From NCBI GenBank assembly GCA_034429275.1, contig DAOUFU010000254.1, positions 1 through 13,398 on the forward strand: a stretch of 13,398 nucleotides of DNA, given 5' to 3'. Shown piece after piece: positions 1 to 6,994 of the stretch; position 1 is the first letter of the stretch, and each line of letters opens with the position of its first letter. The translations under genes were made by a program, and so were the position numbers. Source of the DNA: DAOUFU01 sp034429275. Lineage in GTDB: Bacteria > Chloroflexota > Anaerolineae > Aggregatilineales > Aggregatilineaceae. The notes under the pieces were generated by a model. That model was given only the letters and a program-made list of their open reading frames with translations, searched no databases and was not told where the DNA came from.

Positions 1-2
1 AT

Positions 3-35
3 CCCGCGCCGCCGGAGATTCTCCGGCGGCGCGGG
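3..35 (-). terminator. Perfect 15-bp inverted repeat after the ABC permease gene
   Basis: Bases 3-17 and 21-35 are exact reverse complements around a 3-base loop (ATT), giving a very GC-rich 15-bp hairpin. It begins 24 bases past the permease stop codon, where an operon terminator is expected. The T-tract that would follow on the minus strand lies outside the window, so intrinsic termination is inferred from position and stem strength. It could also be a bidirectional terminator shared with a neighbour beyond the edge. Confidence 0.6.
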
Positions 36-59
36 CAGCTAGCGAACAGTCGCCTTGCT

Positions 60-2441
60 TCAGAACGACTGCGACTTGCTGATCTGGCCGAGATCGGCCC
101 GATGAACGGCGCGCAACCCCGGAATCTCGGAAACCACGACGACCACCAGCAGGCAGGCGATTCCCACAAGTACAGGCACAGAACTTAGCCGGTTCACCTG
201 GCCAAAGAACTCGGTCTGGTACGCATCGTTGAGCCAGAAGCCCGCATAGCGTCCACCGGGAAGGCCGATGCACACCCCGACAGCCGACATGATCAGAAGT
301 TCCAAAGTGATCGTCAGGGCGATTTCGCGCTGCGTCGATCCCAGCGCGCGCAGAATTGCCAGTTCCTCGCGGCGCTCGCGTAGGCTGGCATTCACCGTGT
401 TGAAGAGCAGTGCCAGGGTCAAGAGCAGGCCAAATGAGCCAAAGAGCACCGTATTGGTGCTGTAGTAACTGAGGTAGTGGGCTACATCGCGATTGTAGTC
501 GTCCACAATTTCGCCCGATGTCACGCCGGGCAGGGCGATCACCGCATCTCGCACAGCAGTTTCCTGGCCTGGCTGAACGCGCACTAATGCCGTGTTGGTC
601 GGAAGAACTCCGCCTGGAGTCCAGCGCGTGACCAACGCACGCGGAAGGTAGACCGGGCTGCCCACCGCTTGCGACACGACCCCGAGGACGCGAACCTGCC
701 GTTCTTGATCGAATGCGCGTAGAGTCAAGGTGTCGCCCACAGCCACGCCGAGCACTCGCTGCGTGTTATGGCCCAGCCACACCCCGTCTGGAGAGGAAAA
801 TGCTTTCGCGCCACGCATGGTCTCCAGGGTGAAAAACGGTCGGTCTCCATCCACCACCACAGCTACGGTATCAAAAGGCGTACCATCTGCGCGTGCGATC
901 GAGATCGGGCCGATCAAAGCGGCCCGCACTTCCGCTACACCGTCGAGCGCGGCTACCTGGGCAGCGCGCGCGTCATCCGGCAGCAGGGTGGAAAAATCCA
1001 CCCGCAGGTCAAACGCCGGGATGGCATAGTAATTGTTGAAATTGCGTTCGAGCGTTTCAAGCATCGTCAGGGCGGTGAACAGCATCATCGCACCGGCGAT
1101 CACGCCTATAGCGGTGCCGATCGCGCGGCCCGGTGTGCGCAGCAAGTTGCGCACCGTCTGGCGCACGGTGAGCGGCAGGAATCGCAACGGCAAACGGCTG
1201 ACGGCGTGAGGTGTCTTGGGCGTGGCGGGGCGCAGAGCTATTCCCGGCGGAGTGGCGGACTGAACCCAGGCCGGGTATGCGCCTGCTACCGTTGAGCTTG
1301 CCGTGACGATCAGCAGACCCAGCAAGATGAATGGAATCTGCGGCGTATTGACGAAGCCGGGCAGCGTGCCCCCTGCCACAAAATCCAGAAAGGTATACAT
1401 GAACCAGAACGAATTGAGATAACCCAGAACACTGCCAACCAGCCCGCCGGTCAGCCCGATGATGAACCCAAATGCCAGGTAGTGAATGACCAGCTCGCGC
1501 CGGGTGATGCCCATCGCGCGCATGGTGCCAATGCGCTGCCGCTCGCCTTCTACCATACGCGCCATCAAAATGCCGGTGATGATGGCTCCACCGGCCAGGA
1601 ACAAGCCGGAAAAGAAGATCATGATGGGGAAGTTGCCGTTGATGTTGGCCTGGATCACCCCGCCGCTTGGCGTCTGAAGCCGGGAATAGATCACCGGTGG
1701 AGTTGGTCCGGCGAAGATGGTGGTTAGCGAGCGGCGCATCTCGTCTTCGATGGCACTGTGATCGGTTTGAGAGTCTCCTGTCAGCCGGATAGCAATGTCG
1801 TTGATAACTCCCTGCTGATCCGTCAGAGTGGCCAGTTCGCTGTAGGGGAGCCATGCCACTCCGAACGTGGAAGGTGTGGGCCAGGGCGAGGTGGAACCGC
1901 GCCCGGCGACCAGGTATTCCGGGTTGAAGACTAATCCGGCAATGCGAAACTCGTGGAAGGTCCCCCCCACCATGACGTTGATCGTATCTCCTGGCTCGAA
2001 GTGGTGATAGCGTGCGAATGAGTTGAGCAAGAGCAGTTCTCCCGGACCGTGGATCGCACTTCCTTTGACAATATCCGTCCGGTTGACAGATGCCTGGGCC
2101 TGATCGGGCAGAGAAATCAGGCGCAAGCTAAGCAGGTAAGCCTGATCAGGATCGACCTGCAAGCCGCCCTCCACAATCAGGCGACCTTCGACATAGGCAA
2201 CGCCGGGCAGGGCGCGGACTGCCTCGAGTTGTTCCGGCGTGGCGGAGTCGGTCTGAACCTGGAAGTCCATGTAGCGCAGGTCGTCAAACGTGTTGTAAAG
2301 CGACTGGACGAGATTGACCGCTGCCGGGTACATTGCGCCGTAGAAGGTGGTACCCAGTGTGACTATCACCCAGACGGCCAGGAACTGGCCCCGGTTGGCT
2401 TTCAAGTCGCCGATGAGTTTGCGCCGCAGGCTCTTGAGCAT
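60..2441 (-). CDS. ABC transporter permease with two FtsX domains
   Basis: Inner-membrane subunit of a MacB/LolCE-superfamily (type VII-like) ABC exporter, 793 residues. About eight membrane segments are visible. One lies near residues 20-42, followed by a large extracytoplasmic MacB_PCD-like domain (about 45-265). Three more lie near 271-296, 318-345 and 366-390, and a fifth near 440-463 is followed by a second extracytoplasmic domain. The last three lie near 660-685, 703-727 and 750-775. Both FtsX domains carry the family's cytoplasmic coupling motif: GERQRIGTMRAMGITRRE, and RERREELAILRALGSTQRE. I chose the ATG at 2441 because AGGAAG sits just before it and it starts 7 bases after the ATPase stop. 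An in-frame ATG 66 bases further upstream would overlap the ATPase gene. Cotranscription with the ATPase indicates one complex. The substrate cannot be read from sequence; such pairs export lipoproteins, peptides or antibiotics, or act as mechanotransmitters. Confidence 0.92.
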   Translation of the reverse strand: MLKSLRRKLIGDLKANRGQFLAVWVIVTLGTTFYGAMYPAAVNLVQSLYNTFDDLRYMDFQVQTDSATPEQLEAVRALPGVAYVEGRLIVEGGLQVDPDQAYLLSLRLISLPDQAQASVNRTDIVKGSAIHGPGELLLLNSFARYHHFEPGDTINVMVGGTFHEFRIAGLVFNPEYLVAGRGSTSPWPTPSTFGVAWLPYSELATLTDQQGVINDIAIRLTGDSQTDHSAIEDEMRRSLTTIFAGPTPPVIYSRLQTPSGGVIQANINGNFPIMIFFSGLFLAGGAIITGILMARMVEGERQRIGTMRAMGITRRELVIHYLAFGFIIGLTGGLVGSVLGYLNSFWFMYTFLDFVAGGTLPGFVNTPQIPFILLGLLIVTASSTVAGAYPAWVQSATPPGIALRPATPKTPHAVSRLPLRFLPLTVRQTVRNLLRTPGRAIGTAIGVIAGAMMLFTALTMLETLERNFNNYYAIPAFDLRVDFSTLLPDDARAAQVAALDGVAEVRAALIGPISIARADGTPFDTVAVVVDGDRPFFTLETMRGAKAFSSPDGVWLGHNTQRVLGVAVGDTLTLRAFDQERQVRVLGVVSQAVGSPVYLPRALVTRWTPGGVLPTNTALVRVQPGQETAVRDAVIALPGVTSGEIVDDYNRDVAHYLSYYSTNTVLFGSFGLLLTLALLFNTVNASLRERREELAILRALGSTQREIALTITLELLIMSAVGVCIGLPGGRYAGFWLNDAYQTEFFGQVNRLSSVPVLVGIACLLVVVVVSEIPGLRAVHRADLGQISKSQSF

Positions 2442-2448
2442 CGTCTTC

Positions 2449-3153
2449 CTACCAGTCGATTTCGTCCGGTTCAAACGGATCGGGGTTGGCGATGATGTGC
2501 TGTACATGGCCGCTGCCCAGCCGAATCACCCGGTCTGCGATACCGGCGATGGCGGAGTTGTGTGTGACGATCACAAAAGTGTGACCGGTTTCGCGGTTCA
2601 GCGCCCGCATGACCTTCAGCACCTCGATGCCGGTCTCGGCATCCAGGCTGCCAGTCGGCTCATCGGCCAGGACCAGCGATGGCTGCTTGGCAAGCGCGCG
2701 CGCAATGGCGACACGCTGCTGCTGCCCGCCCGAAAGCTGACCGGGGTAGTGATGCAGGCGATCGCCCAGGCCCACGCGCGCCAGTATCTCGGCGGGATCG
2801 GCAGCGCCGTTGCTGCTCATTTCGGCGGCTAATGCGACGTTTTCGAGCGCGGTCAGGGTGGGCAGCAGATTGAAGAACTGGAAAATGAAGCCCACCCGGT
2901 GACGACGATAGGCGGTGAGCTGGCGCTGTGTGAAACGAGCGATATTCTCACCGTCGGCCAGTACTTCACCACTGTCTGGGGATTCCATGCCACCGAGGAT
3001 ATTGAGCAGCGTCGTTTTGCCGCTGCCGCTTGGCCCCAGCACCACCGCCATTTCCCCGGCTTCGATGGTCAGCGATGCGTTGTCGAGTGCGGTAATCGTA
3101 GTGTCTGCCATCGGGTACACTTTGCGCACACTGCGCATCTCAATCTGACTCAT
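2449..3153 (-). CDS. ABC transporter ATP-binding protein, LolD/MacB type
   Basis: Cytoplasmic ATPase (234 residues) that powers the downstream FtsX-type permease. All nucleotide-binding motifs are intact: Walker A GPSGSGKT (40-47), Q-loop Gln92 in FQFFNLLPTLTALENV, signature LSGGQQQR (140-147), Walker B LVLADE (160-165), D-loop SLD (169-171) and switch His198 in VTHN. The FQFFNLLPTLTALENV stretch is typical of the LolD/MacB/FtsE group, which pairs with FtsX-fold permeases. The ATG at 3153 is preferred over one 63 bases upstream because AGGAG lies 9 bases before it and homologues begin at about this point. The C-terminus extends past the usual end of the fold with an acidic tail (DPFEPDEIDW). 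It is the first gene of the operon and is predicted to be under PadR control through the operator at 3236-3259. Confidence 0.95.
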   Translation of the reverse strand: MSQIEMRSVRKVYPMADTTITALDNASLTIEAGEMAVVLGPSGSGKTTLLNILGGMESPDSGEVLADGENIARFTQRQLTAYRRHRVGFIFQFFNLLPTLTALENVALAAEMSSNGAADPAEILARVGLGDRLHHYPGQLSGGQQQRVAIARALAKQPSLVLADEPTGSLDAETGIEVLKVMRALNRETGHTFVIVTHNSAIAGIADRVIRLGSGHVQHIIANPDPFEPDEIDW

Positions 3154-3162
3154 CGTCTCGAT

Positions 3163-3167
3163 CTCCT
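3163..3167 (-). promoter_or_regulatory. Ribosome binding site fixing the ATPase start
   Basis: AGGAG on the minus strand, 9 bases before the ATG at 3153. It supports that start over the in-frame ATG at 3216, which has no comparable site. Confidence 0.7.
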
Positions 3168-3235
3168 GAATGCTCTGGATACAGGATCGGCCTGGTGGGG
3201 AGCAGGCACGATACATATCGCACAGTAATGTAAAG

Positions 3236-3259
3236 ATGACGATATATTGCGTTTCGTAA
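3236..3259 (-). promoter_or_regulatory. Predicted PadR operator, copy A (ABC operon side)
   Basis: Read on the minus strand, the element is TTACG, three bases (AAA), then CGCAATATATCGTCAT. It matches copy B at 20 of 24 positions, with four mismatches in all. It starts two bases after the -10 box, so a bound protein would block initiation. PadR regulators commonly bind AT-rich dyads in their own promoter and in an adjacent transporter promoter. The assignment to this PadR protein is inferred. Confidence 0.65.
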
Positions 3260-3261
3260 CT

Positions 3262-3291
3262 ATAGTATCATGAAGAATTTTTGAGAGTCAA
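3262..3291 (-). promoter_or_regulatory. Predicted promoter of the ABC exporter operon
   Basis: On the minus strand, TTGACT (3286-3291) and TACTAT (3262-3267) are separated by 18 bases. TGA immediately precedes the -10 box, giving an extended -10. The predicted start of transcription, near 3255, falls inside operator copy A. The matching layout at the padR promoter strengthens the call. Confidence 0.6.
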
Positions 3292-3383
3292 GCGGTCAGG
3301 ACCAAGCTCCTAACGTTCGCTCCTTTTTTGCGTGTTTTCATTTGACGAATCGTTCTGCGCGATGGGGAGATTGAGGGAACATA

Positions 3384-3412
3384 TTGCAAAAAAAGGCTGA
3401 GTGATTTACCAT
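3384..3412 (+). promoter_or_regulatory. Predicted promoter of padR
   Basis: TTGCAA (3384-3389) and TACCAT (3407-3412) are separated by 17 bases. The -10 match is moderate. Its spacing to operator copy B (two bases) is identical to that of the ABC promoter to copy A, and TAC-AT is shared by both -10 boxes. This argues that the two promoters share one regulatory architecture. Confidence 0.5.
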
Positions 3413-3414
3413 GA

Positions 3415-3438
3415 TTACGTGGCGTAATATATCGTCAT
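3415..3438 (+). promoter_or_regulatory. Predicted PadR operator, copy B (padR side)
   Basis: The element is TTACG, three bases (TGG), then CGTAATATATCGTCAT. The first part is a perfect dyad, TTACG-N3-CGTAA; copy A has one mismatch in that dyad. It lies between the predicted padR -10 box and the padR ribosome binding site (GAGGTAA, 3454-3460), consistent with autorepression. Confidence 0.65.
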
Positions 3439-3467
3439 TGTTGCCCCTGTATAGAGGTAAATGAATC

Positions 3468-4043
3468 ATGGCTCTTGAGTTGGAACGCGACTTGACCACC
3501 CTGGAATATATCGTGCTGGGGTTGATCGGTGAGGCTCCGCAGTCGGGTTACAGCATCATCAGTACGCTCGAAACGGGAACGCACCGGTGGAGCGCGAGTC
3601 CTGGCTCGATCTATCCGGTGCTGAAACGGCTGGAAAAACAGGAACTGATCCTGGGTGAGCTTGAGATTGTGTACGAGACTCGCCCGCGCAAGATGTATCG
3701 CCTGACCGTCAGCGGTGAAGCCTTGTTGGATGCCTGGCTGCGTGGCCCGCTCAAAGAAAGCGAAGTGATGGATGAGCGTGACATTGTGCTGGTCAAGTTT
3801 CTCTTCGCCGAAAAGCGCCTTTCGCGCCAGGAAGTGCTGAACTGGCTGGACGAATACGAAAAGCGGACCGAAGCGTTTGATGTGCGGCGGCGCATCTTCT
3901 ACGAGCTGACCCAGAGCGAGAGTTCGTTGCACCAGCAGTTGATCCATGAAGCGACAATGATGGAGATCAACAGGCAGCGCACCTGGATTCAGATGGCGCG
4001 CCACCGGTTGGAAGGGGAATTCCGGCGCGCTTCGCCCGGTTAG
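3468..4043 (+). CDS. PadR-family transcriptional regulator
   Basis: Cytoplasmic DNA-binding repressor of 191 residues. Residues about 10-85 form the PadR winged helix: LEYIVLGLIGEAPQSGYSI is the family start, GSIYPVLKRLEKQ the recognition helix, and the wing follows with PRKMYRLTVSGEALLDAWL. Residues about 95-180 are a charged, helical Vir_AS-type C-terminal domain used for dimerisation and often for ligand contact. The start ATG has GAGGTAA 7 bases upstream of it. An ATG at 3461 is out of frame and leads to a stop after five codons. The gene is divergent from the ABC operon and the shared 24-bp elements imply that it represses both. PadR regulators of ABC exporters often respond to the exported toxic compound, but the ligand here is unknown. 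Confidence 0.93.
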   Translation: MALELERDLTTLEYIVLGLIGEAPQSGYSIISTLETGTHRWSASPGSIYPVLKRLEKQELILGELEIVYETRPRKMYRLTVSGEALLDAWLRGPLKESEVMDERDIVLVKFLFAEKRLSRQEVLNWLDEYEKRTEAFDVRRRIFYELTQSESSLHQQLIHEATMMEINRQRTWIQMARHRLEGEFRRASPG

Positions 4044-4074
4044 TCGGTCAGCGCGCGGCCCGGCGTTTTTCCGA

Positions 4075-4103
4075 TTGCCAAACGGGGCGCGGCGCGGTAG
4101 GAT
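4075..4103 (+). promoter_or_regulatory. Candidate promoter of the LysM/M23 gene
   Basis: TTGCCA (4075-4080) and TAGGAT (4098-4103) are separated by 17 bases. They lie upstream of a strong purine-rich ribosome binding region (GAGGAGGGG near 4125-4133, GGAG at 4137-4140). The -10 box matches consensus at only four of six positions, so readthrough from padR is also possible. Confidence 0.4.
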
Positions 4104-4151
4104 TGCGCGCCGTATTCGCAATCTGAGGAGGGGGCTGGAGACAATGACGGT

Positions 4152-5375
4152 ATGGGCGATGGCACACACTCCTATGCGCCGCGAAGCTCACCACCTCCGC
4201 GTCCTGCGATTTTGGCTCGCGGGGGTATGGGGATTGGGGCGGGGGCGCTGACCCTTCTGGCGGCGGTAATTGCCTTTTGGCCCCAGGCAGACAGCACCCT
4301 TCCCGAACGAACACCAGCGCCCAGCGCGACTACACAGCCGGTTCTGCTGGGCATCGCGGCAGTGGAGTATGCGACTGCGCTGCCTACCATTCCTCCCCCG
4401 CCTGTGATTCCCACCGTGAATTGGATGTACCCTACGGCGGCCAGCAGCACGGTGGACTCGGCGTTGGAGCAGGCATCGATTGGCGGTTCCGTTCTTGACG
4501 GTGCCGCTATTGTGCGCCGGATCAATCCCTTCACTATCCAACCGGCACGCCTGCGCGACCGGGTTGTGACCTATACGGTAAAACCGGGCGATAACTTGCG
4601 GCTGATCGCGGACCGGTTCGGAATCAGCGAATCGACGATCATCTGGTCGAACGAGCGATTCTATGTCAACGCGATGCAGGTTGGCATGGAACTGACGATC
4701 TTGCCGGTGAATGGGGTTTATCACCAGGTCCTCGAACCGCAGACTATTGCGTCAATTGCCGAGCAGTACGCGGTTGATCCCTACGCTATCATCGATTCGG
4801 AATACAACACGCTGTTTGGGGCCTCGCCGCAGAACGTGCTGCCGGTAGGACTGCGCGTCGTGGTGCCGGGAGGAACCGGCTCCACAGAACCCATCTACTG
4901 GGACCCCGGCATCGAGATGGTGGCCAGCGCAGGCAGCACGGGAGCATCCGCCACGTTTGGAGGGGACGATCCAGGCGCGTGTGGCCGCCAGACGGTCACC
5001 AACGGGTCGCCACCCTCTACCTCGCCTATCCGCGCGCGATATACCATCACGCAGGATTATTCGTGGACTCACGGGGGGATCGATCTGGCGGTGCCGCCGG
5101 GGACGTCGGTCTATGCGGCGGGCGGAGGAACCGTAGTCTTTGCGGGGTGGAGCACCTGGGGTTATGGCTACGCCGTTGTGATTGCACACGGCAGCACCAT
5201 GAGCCTCTACGGTCACCTGAACGGGCCGCTGGTCCGATGTGGGCAGGTGGTCAGCGCAGGGCAGGGCATCGCGGTCACCGGCAATTCGGGTAATTCCAGC
5301 GGGCCGCACCTGCATTTCGAGATTCGCGGCTCGGATGGCCGGCCCGTCAGTCCCTGGAGCTATCAGTCATTTTGA
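4152..5375 (+). CDS. Membrane-anchored LysM / M23 metallopeptidase
   Basis: Predicted zinc endopeptidase (407 residues) that cleaves peptide cross-links of peptidoglycan on the outside of the cell. The short proline-rich N-terminus is followed by one hydrophobic segment (about 28-43) that acts as a membrane anchor or uncleaved signal. A Pro/Thr/Ser-rich spacer follows. LysM 1 lies near 139-180 (YTVKPGDNLRLIADRFGIS). A degenerate second LysM lies near 185-240 (IASIAEQYAVDPYAI). The M23 domain fills about 295-407. Its zinc ligands are His307 and Asp311 (HGGID) and His388 (HLH); His355 (YGHLN) and His386 complete the active site, so it should be catalytic. The ATG at 4152 has a purine-rich site upstream; an ATG at 4144 is out of frame. 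Partners could include cell division or envelope remodelling, but nothing in the context fixes this. Confidence 0.93.
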   Translation: MGDGTHSYAPRSSPPPRPAILARGGMGIGAGALTLLAAVIAFWPQADSTLPERTPAPSATTQPVLLGIAAVEYATALPTIPPPPVIPTVNWMYPTAASSTVDSALEQASIGGSVLDGAAIVRRINPFTIQPARLRDRVVTYTVKPGDNLRLIADRFGISESTIIWSNERFYVNAMQVGMELTILPVNGVYHQVLEPQTIASIAEQYAVDPYAIIDSEYNTLFGASPQNVLPVGLRVVVPGGTGSTEPIYWDPGIEMVASAGSTGASATFGGDDPGACGRQTVTNGSPPSTSPIRARYTITQDYSWTHGGIDLAVPPGTSVYAAGGGTVVFAGWSTWGYGYAVVIAHGSTMSLYGHLNGPLVRCGQVVSAGQGIAVTGNSGNSSGPHLHFEIRGSDGRPVSPWSYQSF

Positions 5376-5394
5376 CCGGGCATAGTCCATCGGT

Positions 5395-6780
5395 TCAGCA
5401 TCCGGTGCCGAGATCGGTGACGACCAGGTAGCTCTGAATACTTTCCGAGACCAGGCGTCCGTCGATGGTGGCGGTGACGTTGGCATAGATGATGTAGAGG
5501 CCCGGAGTGATCCCGGTGGTATCCGCGACAAGCTGCACCCGGTCGCCTACGCGCGCATCTGGGGGCAGGACTTCGACCGATGGGCCGCCCGGCGGAACGG
5601 CCACCGCCACATTGACCGGGAATGTTGTGGTGGGATAGCCCGTATTGAGCACCTGGAATTCACCCAACACGATCGGGCCTGGGCATTGAGTGCTGACCTC
5701 GGTGGACATGTTCTCGGCGTACAGGGTCAGCCGTGGTGTATAGGTGCTGAAGCGGCGCGGCATGGCGGCCACGCGATCAAAGACCGGCAACTTTTCTCCC
5801 TTGCTGTTCAGCACGCTGAACCAGCGCATGTGGCTGCATGGCGGGTCCACACTGAAATCGTAGAGCGACCAGTTCAGGTTCCACAGAAACATCGGCCCGG
5901 CCCAGGGCCAGTTGCGGTCGGCCCAATCAAAGGCGCGTACCGTGTAATCGGCCTGGGTCTGGGCGGAGACGCGCATCCACGCAAAGCCGCTGAAATCGGG
6001 ATCGTTATCAGAACATTGAACGCCCTCTTCCGCCGGATCGCGCAGCCAGCCGAATTCCGTCAGCCAGATCTGCTTGTCGTAGATGCCGCGCTCTTCGAAC
6101 AGCGCGCGGACCAGCTCCACCCGGCGGAAGACCAGCGTATCGACCGCCGGTTCGGTTTCTGGCGGGGCGTTGTAGCCATAGGGATGGTATCCGAACGCAT
6201 CGAACCACTGGGCCGCGCCATTGTCGAGCATCTCTGCCGTGTAGTCGAGATCGCTGATGGCCCTGCGGTCGCCGGTGGTGATCGTGGGCGCTAGACCGCC
6301 CGACACGACGATAATTGACGGGTTGGCCGCTTTGATCTGAGTATAGGCTACCCGGAGCATCTGCGTGTATTCCCAGGCGTTTGGTCCGTGAGGCCATTCC
6401 ACCGCGAGATTGGGTTCATTGTGGACCTCGATGGCATCGACACCAAGTGCCGCCAGTTCGATGGCTCGCTGGTTGACGCTGGCCCGAAAGGACTCCCAGT
6501 TCTCAGGCCAGGGCAGGTCCATGCGGAACAGGATACGCTTGTCGGGGAATAACCCGATTTGCCCGACATCGTAGAGCTTCACCCAGTCCATTCGGAGCTG
6601 GGCTACCAGCGCGGGATCAACCTGGGTATGGGGGCCAATGTGGATACCGTACCCCAGGTGAGGTGGCGGAACCTCGCGGCTTTGAGCTTCGGAGGGAGTC
6701 AAACCCGACAACGGACTCCACAGGACGATCACCAAAAGGCCGAGGACAATGCAGCGATGAAAAGTGGACCGGCGCGGCAT
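5395..6780 (-). CDS. Secreted glycoside hydrolase, clan GH-A-like
   Basis: Predicted extracytoplasmic polysaccharide hydrolase of 461 residues. A signal peptide is visible: PRR, a hydrophobic core near residues 10-21, and probable cleavage near SEA-QS (about 32). The catalytic domain (about 35-340) looks like a TIM barrel of clan GH-A. Glu122 in EVHNEPNL is the likely acid/base and Glu242 in WLTEFGW the likely nucleophile. A HPYGY segment lies between them, as in GH5/GH39-like enzymes. The last hundred residues or so form a beta-rich Ig/CARDB-like module (GLYIIYANVTATIDG). The ATG at 6780 places the signal peptide at the very N-terminus; an in-frame ATG at 6819 would add 13 residues, and neither has a strong ribosome binding site. 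The gene is convergent with the M23 gene and divergent from the glycosylation genes. The exact GH family and substrate cannot be assigned by eye. Confidence 0.85.
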   Translation of the reverse strand: MPRRSTFHRCIVLGLLVIVLWSPLSGLTPSEAQSREVPPPHLGYGIHIGPHTQVDPALVAQLRMDWVKLYDVGQIGLFPDKRILFRMDLPWPENWESFRASVNQRAIELAALGVDAIEVHNEPNLAVEWPHGPNAWEYTQMLRVAYTQIKAANPSIIVVSGGLAPTITTGDRRAISDLDYTAEMLDNGAAQWFDAFGYHPYGYNAPPETEPAVDTLVFRRVELVRALFEERGIYDKQIWLTEFGWLRDPAEEGVQCSDNDPDFSGFAWMRVSAQTQADYTVRAFDWADRNWPWAGPMFLWNLNWSLYDFSVDPPCSHMRWFSVLNSKGEKLPVFDRVAAMPRRFSTYTPRLTLYAENMSTEVSTQCPGPIVLGEFQVLNTGYPTTTFPVNVAVAVPPGGPSVEVLPPDARVGDRVQLVADTTGITPGLYIIYANVTATIDGRLVSESIQSYLVVTDLGTGC

Positions 6781-6924
6781 AGACAATCTTTCGTTCACGA
6801 GTCGGTAGATGACGCCCATTGTAACAAAAATCTGGTGAACGCGCGCCCGGCCCTGACAGTGCTACCCCGTGACCGGCAGACGATTGCCTGACGTGAGCAA
6901 ACAAGTCATGGTTGTGGGGTATCA

Positions 6925-6953
6925 TTGGCACGTCGGGTGGGGTGCGTTATAGT
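6925..6953 (+). promoter_or_regulatory. Promoter of the glycosyltransferase/flippase unit
   Basis: TTGGCA (6925-6930) and TATAGT (6948-6953) are 17 bases apart, and each matches the sigma70 consensus at five of six positions. Transcription would start near 6960, leaving a leader of about 35 bases with GGAG at 6981-6984. I see no equally good promoter on the minus strand for the divergent hydrolase. Confidence 0.65.
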
Positions 6954-6994
6954 CAGGCCCCTGGGACTTTGTCGCACGATGGAGATCGTTGATT

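Larger units (their letters stand above)
3154..3467. promoter_or_regulatory. Divergent control region between the ABC operon and padR
   Basis: This 314-base non-coding stretch is visibly more AT-rich than its surroundings. It contains two predicted promoters pointing outward, and two copies of a 24-bp element in inverted orientation about 180 bases apart. The ABC transcript would have an untranslated leader of about 100 bases, and the padR transcript one of about 50. I see no RNA gene or short ORF with a convincing ribosome binding site inside it. Confidence 0.75.

Noticed and set aside
4046..4070. GC-rich stretch followed by five T after padR, as a terminator
   Set aside because: The best hairpin I can draw has only about four broken pairs, too weak to call a terminator.
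3435..4169. A 244-codon minus-strand open frame covering padR
   Set aside because: It lies antisense to the whole of the PadR gene, which has clear family motifs. Its product shows no domain and has a composition typical of an antisense frame in GC-rich DNA.
5376..5394. Bidirectional terminator between the convergent M23 and hydrolase genes
   Set aside because: Only a 4-bp ACCG/CGGT dyad is present and there is no T-tract.
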